A DNA stretch of 14,507 nucleotides from Oscillospiraceae bacterium (GTDB taxonomy: Bacteria; Bacillota; Clostridia; Oscillospirales; Ruminococcaceae). Positions 1 through 6,200 of this stretch are shown here, piece by piece. The stretch lies in contig JAEDLR010000052.1 of the NCBI GenBank assembly GCA_016295145.1, forward strand, positions 1 to 14,507, written 5' to 3'. Position 1 is the first letter of the stretch; each line of letters opens with the position of its first letter. The position numbers and the translations under genes are program-made. The notes under the pieces were generated by a model, which was not told where the DNA came from, did not search any database, and saw nothing but the letters and a program-made list of their open reading frames with translations.

Positions 1-1661
1 TTACTGATGTGACCGGAACGCCGACCGTAGCGGCTGCCTGTCCGCACATAGGTGGTGGTGCCGTTTTCTCCTGTCTGCAGCTTGATTTCCAGCTTCATAG
101 ATTGCTCGTTCACAGGCACCACATCAATGTGGTCGATGACCGCCTTGATCATTTCGTCGATCTGCAGGCGGGTCATTTCCTGCTCGGGATCGTACATGGT
201 TTCAAAATACTTGCGGATGCGTTTGATGCCCTTTGCGTATCCCGCATCCTTTACGGTCTGCTGTTCCAGCTTCCGGATCTCGTTTTCCAGCTCGGTGATC
301 TGCCTGCCGAAGGCGGTGTTGCGTTTGGAGAACTCTGCCTTGGTAATGGTGGAATCCATATACAACTCCAGCAGCTTTTCCTGTTTTTGCTGCTGCCGCT
401 GCACCTGTGTGTGCAGTGCTGTGATTTGTTTTCGGAAGTCCGCCGATTGATCGGCCTCCTGATAGATCCGCAGGAAGGTTTCGATATAATCCTCCAGATG
501 GTCTGCGATCTCACGGAAGAAGCCTGCAAGGATGGGGTACAGCTCGTCTTCCATAATGGCGAAGGATGCACAGGTCTGTGTGCCAAACCGCCGCTTTTCA
601 CTGCAGATCCACTGGTAAACAGGCTTGCCCTTGGAGGCACTGTTAGAGAAACTTGTGCGCCAGTAGGGGCGTTCATGGGCACTGCACCAGATTTTTCCCG
701 TCAGCACACTGGTATCCTTGAAGGAATGACTGCGGCTTTTGATGATGCTGCTGTGCTCTTCCAGAATGCGGTTGCATTGCTCCCAGATCTCCTCACTGAC
801 GATGGCAGGCACCACTTCACCGGTTTCATCCTTGTACATCACCCATTGATCCTCCGGCAGAAAGCGTTGCTCTCTGGTACGGTAGTCGATGATCTTCACC
901 TTGTTGCCGCAGTAGTATCCCTTATACTTGGGATTGCGGATGATGCCTGTAATGGTGTTATGATGGATGCGGGTACCGTTTCTGCCGCGGTAGCCTTTTT
1001 CGTACAGCAGACGCTCCAGACGGCGTGTGCTGTAATCACCTGTGGCATACAGCTCAAAGATCGTGCGAACCATTTCCGCTTCCTTTTCGTTGATGACCAG
1101 TCGGCAGTCTACCTTATCATACCCGAAGATGCGGTTGTTGCCCAGTACATTGCCCCGCTCAATGGAGCGTTTGTGTCCCCAGCGTACCCGCTCCGAGAGC
1201 TTACGGACTTCATCGGCTGCGATACTGGACATAATGGTCAGACGCATTTCGCTGTCGGTATCAATGGTGCAGATGTTGTCGTTCTGGAAAAATACTCCCA
1301 CACCTGCCCGCAGAAGATCACGGGTATAGGTCAGGCTGTCAATGGTGTTGCGGGCAAATCGGCTGACCTCCTTGGTCAGGATCAGATCAAAGCGGCCGTT
1401 TTTGCCATCCTCGATCATCTGCATAAAAGAGGTGCGGTTTTCGGCATTCTCTCCTCGTACTCTGTCCACATAGCCTTCCACATAATTCCAGTTGGGATTG
1501 CTGCGGATCATTTCCGTAAAATACAGGATCTGGCTTTCGATGGAGTTTTCCTGTTCCTCACGGGTAGTGGATACTCTGGCGTAAAAGGTAACGTTGATGG
1601 GCAGGTCAAAAATCGTGATGCGTTCCTGCTTCATGCGGTTGGCTGCGGCATAAATATCCAT
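1..1661 (-). CDS. Large serine recombinase (site-specific integrase), 3' end outside window
   Basis: Reading the minus strand from the ATG at 1661 gives about 553 residues with no stop before the window edge, so the C-terminus is missing. The N-terminal resolvase domain (about residues 22-165) has the YARVST motif with catalytic Ser31, followed by the EVSRFARN segment. A Recombinase domain follows at about 170-275 (IFGYDK, NPKYKGYYCG). A zinc-ribbon-like region at about 320-365 has a CxxH and later cysteines, and a charged coiled coil spans about 405-465. This is the order of large serine integrases that move phages and integrative elements by cutting attP/attB with a phosphoserine intermediate. 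The start is preceded by AAGGAGG at good spacing. It is probably the last gene of the small-ORF group at 1753-2142. No att site could be identified because the element end lies outside the window. The family call is firm; the element type is inferred. Confidence 0.95.
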   Translation of the reverse strand, partial: MDIYAAANRMKQERITIFDLPINVTFYARVSTTREEQENSIESQILYFTEMIRSNPNWNYVEGYVDRVRGENAENRTSFMQMIEDGKNGRFDLILTKEVSRFARNTIDSLTYTRDLLRAGVGVFFQNDNICTIDTDSEMRLTIMSSIAADEVRKLSERVRWGHKRSIERGNVLGNNRIFGYDKVDCRLVINEKEAEMVRTIFELYATGDYSTRRLERLLYEKGYRGRNGTRIHHNTITGIIRNPKYKGYYCGNKVKIIDYRTREQRFLPEDQWVMYKDETGEVVPAIVSEEIWEQCNRILEEHSSIIKSRSHSFKDTSVLTGKIWCSAHERPYWRTSFSNSASKGKPVYQWICSEKRRFGTQTCASFAIMEDELYPILAGFFREIADHLEDYIETFLRIYQEADQSADFRKQITALHTQVQRQQQKQEKLLELYMDSTITKAEFSKRNTAFGRQITELENEIRKLEQQTVKDAGYAKGIKRIRKYFETMYDPEQEMTRLQIDEMIKAVIDHIDVVPVNEQSMKLEIKLQTGENGTTTYVRTGSRYGRRSGHIS

Positions 1662-1752
1662 TTGCGATTCCTCCTTAGGGTACTTCTTGTTTCATCATAC
1701 CATGCTGCCTGAACGGGTGTCAATGGAAATGCTTTCCTGTCTGTGGGGTGAT

Positions 1753-2031
1753 TCATGCAGTGAGCTTTTCGATCAAAGCTACCATGCGGTTGTATTTGCC
1801 CTGATCAATTTCACCTTCCCGCAGCAGGATCTTTGTCCAGGCAACCAGTGTCTGTTTTTTGCGTGCCAGTGCGGCAGCGGAATCCGTTTTCATGCAATCA
1901 GCTCCTTTTCCCATAGTCTGGGAAATTTCCGGCTGTTTCATGCAGGGGGATTCCTTTTTTTGCATGGGGGCAGGCACAGGTCTGCAGGCAGATGTGCCTT
2001 GGGTTTGAGGTACGGTCATCGTCCGTTGCAT
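1753..2031 (-). CDS. Small conserved-type protein upstream of the recombinase
   Basis: This is a 92-residue frame ending 91 bp before the recombinase start. Only the C-terminal half looks like a folded protein: it has an amphipathic pattern around KILLREGEIDQGKYNRMVAL that resembles SHOCT-type helical hairpins often seen beside recombinases. The N-terminal half is Met-, Cys- and Pro-rich and looks linker-like. Two starts are possible. The ATG at 2031 has AGAGG close upstream. The internal ATG at 1893 has AAAGGAG 8 nt upstream and would give a 46-residue protein. The internal start has the better ribosome site, so the true gene may be 1753-1893. It probably belongs to the recombinase transcription unit. 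Function is unknown; a directionality or regulatory role would be a guess. Confidence 0.6.
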   Translation of the reverse strand: MQRTMTVPQTQGTSACRPVPAPMQKKESPCMKQPEISQTMGKGADCMKTDSAAALARKKQTLVAWTKILLREGEIDQGKYNRMVALIEKLTA

Positions 2032-2055
2032 TGCGCCTCTCTTTCTGCTGCCTTT

Positions 2056-2142
2056 TTATGATGCGGCAGCACTGCATTTTCTCTTACGGTGTACTGCGTC
2101 AATCTGATTATACTCTTTTTTGATCCGAAATGGAATCATCAT
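2056..2142 (-). CDS. Possible 28-residue peptide at the head of the recombinase operon
   Basis: A 28-codon frame begins at the double ATG at 2142 and ends 24 bp before the next gene. The peptide (starting MMIPFRIKKEYNQID, with a basic HRKRK stretch) has protein-like composition. Its spacing to the 1753-2031 gene fits a compact operon. Against it, there is no convincing Shine-Dalgarno site, and a TATAAT-like sequence for the minus strand (2107-2112) lies inside the frame, so the region might instead be promoter for the downstream genes. The family is not recognised. Confidence 0.35.
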   Translation of the reverse strand: MMIPFRIKKEYNQIDAVHRKRKCSAAAS

Positions 2143-2197
2143 ACGCAACAACAATTTGTCGCCCGTTTTGTACAATAGCAATGAATGTGCATAGCGA

Positions 2198-2535
2198 TGG
2201 GGTCGTGTTTCACGCCCCACCCGCTGATTGGAATTTGGATCTCTGTAACCACTGCCCTGAATCAGGGCGGTGGTTTTGCTTCCGATGGGGTCGTGTTTCA
2301 CGACCCCACCGGTTGCTTTTAATAGACTGCGTCGTGTTTCACGACGTGGTCTCTTTTGATGACGGGATGATTCGTCCCGTCACGGTGAACGAATTGTTCA
2401 CCGTCATACCACCTGCACCGAAACAGTGCGGGTGGATAACTGCTTGCGACAGACCACCTAGCGTTTCACGAGGTGGTCTCCTGACCGAACATTTCGTTCC
2501 GTCCTTTGCAAAGGGGTGCGTGAAACACGCATACC
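2198..2535. repeat. Dense array of about eleven short inverted repeats (hairpins), mostly with 3-nt loops
   Basis: This non-coding stretch is almost entirely palindromic. Arms and loop centres: 2198-2219 (TGGGG, bulged T, CGTG, loop TTT, centre 2209); 2247-2275 (AACCAC/GCCCTGA arms, centre 2261, one T-G wobble); 2286-2308 (TGGGGTCGTG, loop TTT); 2325-2351 (12-bp stem with two wobbles, loop TTT); 2360-2382 (TGACGGGATG, loop ATT); 2382-2404 (ACGGTGAACG, loop AAT); 2409-2435 (CCACC/GCAC, loop AAA); 2451-2479 (AGACCACCT, loop TTT); 2483-2503 (GAC/GAAC, loop TTT); 2503-2514 (CCTTTGCAAAGG); 2517-2531 (TGCGTG, loop AAA). Arms differ between units while the architecture is kept. Two units also share a direct repeat (2195-2219 and 2284-2308, GATGGGGTCGTG...). 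Possible roles are RHH-protein sites, a transfer or single-strand origin, or stacked terminators. None is shown by the sequence. Confidence 0.9.
2247..2275. terminator. Long-stem hairpin followed by TTTT (terminator-like unit of the array)
   Basis: AACCAC, a wobble pair and GCCCTGA pair with TCAGGGC and GTGGTT around position 2261, giving a 13-14 bp stem with a minimal loop. A short T run follows on the plus strand and A residues precede it, so it could act in either direction. Its 15-nt core GCCCTGAATCAGGGC occurs again at 3700-3714 on the far side of the RHH genes. No clear upstream gene needs this terminator on the plus strand. Confidence 0.4.
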
Positions 2536-2544
2536 ATGCATATA

Positions 2545-3027
2545 TTAGGCTTCATACATCCAGCTGTCGTCGGGCGGTGGATCCTCCTGAGGTTCAGGTC
2601 TTTCGAGATTTTTCTCTGCTATCCCGAAGTTGTCACGCTGTATCAGTTCCTCCAGATTCAGCTTGCCTTTGGTACGACGAACGTTCCGAACAGCCTCTTT
2701 CCGGTATTCTTTCAGAATCTTTTCGGGAATGTCTGATAGATTGGAAAGTATCATGATAATCATTTCAACCTCCACAGCATATCGGAACAGCCCTTTTGAT
2801 ATTTTTGTAAAGCCCTTGTCCGATGCCTCGGCAATGCACTCTGCAAGCTCCGGCACAAGAAGTTCCTGCTTGTCCTTAAGCTCACGGCTTGCAAGGAAAA
2901 GTCTGAGTGCATCTTCTATCAGAGCCGACCTGTTTTCAGCGTTTCCTGCTTTGATATAGGCATCGCATTCCTGCAAAAGTGAAATTGAAATGCAGATACC
3001 TGTTCTGATTTTTTTATCCAACCGCAT
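2545..3027 (-). CDS. Ribbon-helix-helix (CopG/Arc-like) DNA-binding protein, second gene of a paralogous pair
   Basis: This 160-residue protein has an RHH-like N-terminus: the short strand TGICISIS at about residues 9-16, then two helices ending in NRSALIEDALRLFL at about residues 32-45. RHH proteins dimerise and insert a beta-ribbon into the DNA major groove at palindromic or repeated operators. A longer helical region follows (LFRYAVEVEMI, EAVRNVRRTKGKLNLEELI) that matches the upstream gene's protein segment by segment. The tail is acidic and proline-rich (EPQEDPPPDDSW). The ATG at 3027 overlaps the upstream TGA as TGATG and has AAGGGG upstream, so translational coupling is likely. A preceding GTG codon is possible but less likely. 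The stop lies 13 bp from the last hairpin of the 2198-2535 array. The domain call is by pattern; regulation or partition is inferred. Confidence 0.75.
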   Translation of the reverse strand: MRLDKKIRTGICISISLLQECDAYIKAGNAENRSALIEDALRLFLASRELKDKQELLVPELAECIAEASDKGFTKISKGLFRYAVEVEMIIMILSNLSDIPEKILKEYRKEAVRNVRRTKGKLNLEELIQRDNFGIAEKNLERPEPQEDPPPDDSWMYEA

Positions 3028-3431
3028 CACCCCTTCTGATAATCTATCGCTTTTTCAAAGCTGATTGTACCATTGATTCTGCGGACTTCATCCACGCACA
3101 TCGCCCGAAGCTTGTCAATTACTTCGTCATCAACATCATTTGACGCTGCTGTCAAGTGTGTAACTGCTCCAAGCTCCACGGCAATCTTGAAGAGCAATCG
3201 TGCCAGCCTTTGCTCTGTTCCGGCTATCTCAGCCTTGATCATTCCGTTCAGAACTGGCGCAAGATAACCGATTGCTTCGCCTGTATTTACGTCAAGATGC
3301 CCACAGTAAAAGCGGATTGCATCCTCCACAAATTCGCTTTGCGAACGGCAGGCTGTGTCCCTGATATGAGATTCCACAAGCTTTTTGGTCTTTGGATACA
3401 ACCAGAATGCATATTTTTCTTTGTTCTCCAT
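3027..3431 (-). CDS. Ribbon-helix-helix DNA-binding protein, first gene of a paralogous pair
   Basis: This 134-residue protein has an N-terminal RHH pattern: KYAFWLYPKTKKLVESHI, then QSEFVEDAIRFYC at about residues 30-42. A helical C-terminal region (LLFKIAVELGAV, CVDEVRRINGTISFEKAI) aligns with the protein of the downstream gene, so the two are paralogs sharing an unnamed extra domain. I chose the ATG at 3431 because GGAGGG lies just upstream; the longer frame to 3461 lacks such a site and runs into the hairpin at 3447-3464. The pair may form homo- or heterodimers acting on the flanking inverted repeats, but that is inference. Plasmid and integrative-element partition systems sometimes use RHH proteins as the DNA-binding component; no partner ParA ATPase is next to these genes. 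Confidence 0.75.
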   Translation of the reverse strand: MENKEKYAFWLYPKTKKLVESHIRDTACRSQSEFVEDAIRFYCGHLDVNTGEAIGYLAPVLNGMIKAEIAGTEQRLARLLFKIAVELGAVTHLTAASNDVDDEVIDKLRAMCVDEVRRINGTISFEKAIDYQKG

Positions 3432-3446
3432 ATTCCCTCCATTTAC

Positions 3447-3464
3447 GTCGTAACACCTCACGAC
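3447..3464. promoter_or_regulatory. Inverted repeat just upstream of the RHH operon (candidate operator)
   Basis: GTCGT and ACGAC arms flank an 8-nt centre, 16 bp ahead of the first RHH start codon. The arms match the GTCGTG/CACGAC core of the hairpin at 2331-2345. The 11-bp word TCGTAACACCT in this site (3448-3458) recurs at 3516-3526. This placement suits autoregulation by the RHH proteins, which is inferred. Confidence 0.4.
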
Positions 3465-3515
3465 TTGCTTGTTTTTCCGTAGTTTTCGTGCTTATGGGAG
3501 CTTGCAACACCATAA

Positions 3516-3842
3516 TCGTAACACCTGCCGGTTTTACGACCCTGTTTGCGAACTTCCCGAATTGTCCGTATCTTCGGCGAGCTTTGCTCGTCGATGTGAT
3601 TGCGTCGGGGGCTACAACCCCGACGTTTTAACCTGCAATCTTCTCAAACCCAAAATCAAGACCGCTTTCGTGGGACTGCTCATGCCTTAACGGAAGGACG
3701 CCCTGAATCAGGGCCCCCAACATATTTTAATCGGCACAGCTATCCACGCTTGCGATTTTGGCACCTTTCACCCCGATTGCGATCGGGGTTCGTGAGGCTC
3801 TCCGTTTTCTTTCGGCGTGCAATACCCTGCACAGCTTGCAGG
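3516..3842. repeat. Second cluster of short inverted repeats, upstream of the RHH operon
   Basis: No convincing gene lies between 3432 and 3945. Hairpins seen: 3517-3540 (TCGTAA/TTACGA outer arms with ACC/GGT inside); 3574-3594 (TCGGCGAGC, loop TTT, one wobble); 3603-3625 (CGTCGGGG/CCCCGACG, 7-nt loop, followed by TTTT); 3685-3697 (CCTT/AAGG); 3700-3714 (GCCCTGAATCAGGGC, identical to the core at 2254-2268); 3770-3789 (ACCCCGAT/ATCGGGGT); 3826-3842 (CCTGCA/TGCAGG, 5-nt centre). The spacing is looser and loops more variable than in the 2198-2535 array, but the style and one core sequence are shared. Confidence 0.75.
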
Positions 3843-3916
3843 TCATCCGGCCCCGACTGCGATCTCAGGATATGTCCCGAATCTTTTCAAAAACGACCGG
3901 ATTATTGGCAGAAGAG

Positions 3917-3941
3917 AAAAAGCGGTGCGGTGTGCACCGCC
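3917..3941 (-). terminator. Intrinsic terminator after the 3946-4320 gene
   Basis: On the minus strand, GCGGTGC and GCACCGC arms (3922-3928 and 3934-3940) enclose a 5-nt loop and are followed directly by TTTTT. It starts 5 bp after the stop codon of the upstream winged-helix gene. Confidence 0.8.
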
Positions 3942-3945
3942 CTGT

Positions 3946-4320
3946 TCAGTGATCGAACCATTCTTCTTCCTCATCCATTTCCGGCGCAAGGAACGCATCG
4001 TAGTACAGCACATCGGCCGGAGGATAGTTGACAAACGCAAGCGCATATGCGTTGGGTGCCTGGCATCCGCTGGGATGACAACGATGCTCCACACGAATCA
4101 GATCCTTTGCGACCAGAGTTTTCATGGCACGGTCAATCTGACGCACGGAAAGATTGGTGTCCTTTGCAATCTTACGGCGGCTGATGATGGCACGCTCCGT
4201 CTTTTTGTCATACACAGAATGCAAAAACAGAATCACTTTGAACTCGTTAGGATTGGTGAACAGCGTCAGGTGTGCAGGGTAGCTGTTCATCTCACTGGGA
4301 AACATACGATAATACTTCAT
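3946..4320 (-). CDS. Small winged-helix protein (replication/regulatory module type)
   Basis: This 124-residue protein starts at the ATG at 4320, which has AAAGGAG upstream; the longer frame to 4401 has no such site. A winged helix-turn-helix is visible at about residues 48-85 (ISRRKIAKDTNLSVRQIDRAM, then LVAKDLIRVEHR), like the HTH_36/MarR-like domains of small mobile-element proteins and replication initiators. The C-terminus is acidic (MDEEEEWFDH). It lies downstream of a second winged-helix gene, in the same direction, and is followed by a clear intrinsic terminator. A 7-bp inverted repeat (4338-4355, GAAGATA/TATCTTC) sits just ahead of its ribosome site and could be an operator or affect translation. 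The exact role (initiator, repressor or accessory) cannot be read from the sequence. Confidence 0.75.
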   Translation of the reverse strand: MKYYRMFPSEMNSYPAHLTLFTNPNEFKVILFLHSVYDKKTERAIISRRKIAKDTNLSVRQIDRAMKTLVAKDLIRVEHRCHPSGCQAPNAYALAFVNYPPADVLYYDAFLAPEMDEEEEWFDH

Positions 4321-4337
4321 GTCTTTTCTCCTTTTCT

Positions 4338-4355
4338 GAAGATAAATATATCTTC
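4338..4355. promoter_or_regulatory. AT-rich inverted repeat upstream of the 3946-4320 gene
   Basis: GAAGATA and TATCTTC arms with a 4-nt centre lie immediately 5' of the AAAGGAG ribosome site of the gene on the minus strand. It could be a protein-binding site or a weak 5'-UTR hairpin. Confidence 0.35.
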
Positions 4356-4419
4356 TTCGTCTTGTTCCATTCATCTTGTTAGGGTGCGTCAAGCAACACA
4401 AGCCGTGTCGTCGTTTACA

Positions 4420-4692
4420 CTACGTCAGATTGATTTCATAGCTGTTGCTGCGCATGACCTGTCTGCGGTAGTTGCGTGTTACGGTGATGATATTTTTCTC
4501 CTCCAAATGCTTCACTGCTTTCACAACGGAACTGCGTGAGATGTGACAATCCTTTTCGATTCTGCTGTAGCTGGGAAAGCATTTACCTGTGACAGAGTTT
4601 CTGCACTTGAGGAGATAGCACAGCACATGAAACTCAATGGATGACAGGTGAAGATCAAATGCGCTGTTGGGGATGCGGGTGAAGTTTTCCAT
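4420..4692 (-). CDS. Small winged-helix (HTH_36-like) DNA-binding protein
   Basis: This 90-residue protein has a start at 4692 preceded by AAAGGAGG at 6-nt spacing. The same frame stays open upstream to about 4908, but that extension has no ribosome site and unusual composition, so I excluded it. The core reads FPSYSRIEKDCHISRSSVVK, then HLEEKNIITVTRNYR: a recognition helix and wing as in HTH_36-type proteins, near residues 38-78. It resembles the neighbouring 3946-4320 protein in size and fold but not closely in sequence. The pair may be a replication or copy-control module of the mobile element. Not assigned to a named protein. Confidence 0.75.
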   Translation of the reverse strand: MENFTRIPNSAFDLHLSSIEFHVLCYLLKCRNSVTGKCFPSYSRIEKDCHISRSSVVKAVKHLEEKNIITVTRNYRRQVMRSNSYEINLT

Positions 4693-5101
4693 GGCATTCC
4701 TCCTTTCTGTATGGATTCTTTGCAGCTTTGCAAATGCGTGATGCCTTTCATGCTGTCGGAGAGGATCACTCCCTGACCACTCTGTTCTGACTTTCATCGC
4801 CTGCTGCATTGGCTGTGCAGATCTGAGATCATATTGTTCGCTCACTTGCTGCTGCAAGGTCATGGCGTATGTCTCGAGCGGCTGGTACGGCTCACCACCC
4901 CACCATCAGAACTTTGTTTTGCAATGACTGCGATTCAATTTTCAAGATGCCTATGTAGTTTTGTATCCTGTTTCACAATTCCCTTTCACCCTGTAGCCGA
5001 GGAAAAGGGGTGTTTTATGCATCGACTAATGAATTTTGTAGGCTTGCACAAATTCTGTGATCTGTTTTTGTGCATTGTGTTTCGTTCAACCCCCTCTACT
5101 A

Positions 5102-5124
5102 AAAGGGGCACGGCACGCCCCTTT
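5102..5124. terminator. GC-rich hairpin, terminator-like
   Basis: AAAGGGGC and GCCCCTTT pair around a 7-nt loop. A CCCTTTTTT tract follows about 8 nt later on the plus strand. No upstream plus-strand gene is obvious, so it may insulate the ATPase promoter or be a relic. Confidence 0.4.
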
Positions 5125-5230
5125 ACATAGCCCTTTTTTCAAAAAGTATTTGAAAATTCAGAGAGATGCACAATGGAGAATTGGTTTTGATCACACTCTG
5201 CTGTGCAGTTCCACAACGAATGCTCAAAAA

Positions 5231-5262
5231 ATGCTGTGTGCAGATTCATTGACACACAGCAT
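5231..5262. promoter_or_regulatory. 10-bp inverted repeat overlapping the -35 box (candidate operator)
   Basis: ATGCTGTGTG and CACACAGCAT form perfect arms around a 12-nt centre. The right arm begins inside the TTGACA box of the promoter for the ATPase gene, where a bound repressor would block RNA polymerase. A second small repeat, ATCAC-ATC-GTGAT (5285-5297), lies just past the expected transcription start. Confidence 0.55.
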
Positions 5263-5277
5263 CTTTCATGATATAAT
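5249..5277 (+). promoter_or_regulatory. Perfect consensus sigma-A promoter for the ATPase gene
   Basis: TTGACA (5249-5254) and TATAAT (5272-5277) are separated by exactly 17 bp. The expected start near 5284 lies about 30 bp ahead of the ATPase start codon, which has AAAGGAG upstream. Confidence 0.85.
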
Positions 5278-5313
5278 CAAAATAATCACATCGTGATATG
5301 ACAAAGGAGTGAG

Positions 5314-6177
5314 ATGATGAAGCTGAATATGGAATCACAACGCATGGAGTTGCAGAAAACGGCGGCAGCTCATGTGCGGCATTGCAGATATGAAAACAAC
5401 TATGACCGCATCATAAAAATCTGTGGTGTTGCAGGCTGCGGAAAAACTGCTCTTGCAGCTGCGTATGTGCAGAACACAAAGTTCCATTGTTACTTTTCCT
5501 TTCAGGGGCTTGATCAAAAAAATGCACTGACTGCATTTAAGAACACAGTCAGTGCATGGGCAGATGTATCTTCGGCAAGCAACTGGGCAGAGGTGTTTCG
5601 GTTGCTGGTACCGTTTTTCAAAAAGCACACAAGCAAATTGGTGCTGGATGATATGGAGCATTTCAAAGGCTGTGATGCTGTATTGGATGCCATTGCAGGG
5701 CTTTCGGGGTTTCTATCGGATATGAAGAATCTCTTTTTTCTTCCTTGCAGATATGCTGCATCCTTTGGGGAGCATCAGACATTTTACCTGTATCCTTATG
5801 ATTATACGGACATCAGAAAAGCGGTTCCGACCATGGCTGCACCGGATGTTGCAAGAGTATATGCAATGACAGGCGGTATCGGCAGACTGCTGGCGGATTA
5901 TGATGAAAAGGAATCCTTCCAAACCAATCTGAAACGATGGATGCAGCCGGATTCGGTATACCATTGCACCATGCGGCAGATGGTGGGTGACAATTTCCGC
6001 ACGCCGGCATCGTACCATGGGATTTTGTATGCAATCGCAATGGGACAGCATCGGCTGAGCGAAATTGCCAAAGCAATGGGTGTACCCAATAATCAATGCA
6101 AAACATATCTGGATGCGTTGATCGCGGCCGGCTTTCAAGTGCTTCTTCGTATGGCGGATCATGAAATCAGCCGATAG
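5314..6177 (+). CDS. P-loop ATPase with C-terminal winged helix (archaeal-type ATPase-like), shorter than family norm
   Basis: This 287-residue protein has the Walker A motif GVAGCGKT at residues 38-45 and a Walker B-like KLVLDDME near residues 108-115. A winged-helix region lies near the C-terminus (ILYAIAMGQHRLSEIAKAMG, then YLDALIAAGF). This order matches the AAA_14/Arch_ATPase (DUF234-associated) ATPases, whose members usually run to about 450 residues with a nuclease-like DUF234 domain after the winged helix. Here the frame stops just after the winged helix, so it is a short form or a truncated copy. AAAGGAG lies upstream; the second ATG (5317) has the better 7-nt spacing. It is driven by a consensus promoter with an overlapping inverted repeat. 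Role unknown; family relatives are often annotated as prokaryotic ATPases of mobile or defence regions. Confidence 0.7.
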   Translation: MMKLNMESQRMELQKTAAAHVRHCRYENNYDRIIKICGVAGCGKTALAAAYVQNTKFHCYFSFQGLDQKNALTAFKNTVSAWADVSSASNWAEVFRLLVPFFKKHTSKLVLDDMEHFKGCDAVLDAIAGLSGFLSDMKNLFFLPCRYAASFGEHQTFYLYPYDYTDIRKAVPTMAAPDVARVYAMTGGIGRLLADYDEKESFQTNLKRWMQPDSVYHCTMRQMVGDNFRTPASYHGILYAIAMGQHRLSEIAKAMGVPNNQCKTYLDALIAAGFQVLLRMADHEISR

Positions 6178-6200
6178 TATTGTCGGAAAGAGAAAGCTGA

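Larger units (their letters stand above)
4693..5313. other. Divergent intergenic region (no convincing gene)
   Basis: About 620 bp separate the leftward winged-helix genes from the rightward ATPase gene. No frame has a good start and coding character. Visible elements: a weak minus-strand promoter candidate (-35 TTGCAG at 4852-4857, 18-bp spacer, -10 TATGAT at 4828-4833); an 8-bp inverted repeat with a 14-nt loop (5045-5052/5067-5074, TGCACAAA); a GC hairpin at 5102-5124; and a strong plus-strand promoter at 5249-5277. Confidence 0.5.

Noticed and set aside
9..1712. Long plus-strand open frame opposite the recombinase
   Set aside because: It is the antisense shadow of the serine recombinase, whose minus-strand reading has clear catalytic and zinc-ribbon motifs.
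2198..2535. CRISPR array
   Set aside because: Units are palindromes with different arms and irregular spacing; there are no conserved direct repeats with equal spacers and no cas genes.
2198..2535. Integron attC sites
   Set aside because: No conserved core sites (GTTRRRY type) or tyrosine integron integrase are visible; loops are only 3 nt.
2130..2756. 208-codon plus-strand open frame across the hairpin array and into the RHH gene
   Set aside because: No ribosome site, odd His/Cys/Pro-rich composition, and it runs antisense into a well-supported gene. Palindromes keep it open by chance.
4693..4863. N-terminal extension of the 4420-4692 winged-helix protein
   Set aside because: The frame is open but lacks a ribosome site, and the ATG at 4692 has a near-perfect one.
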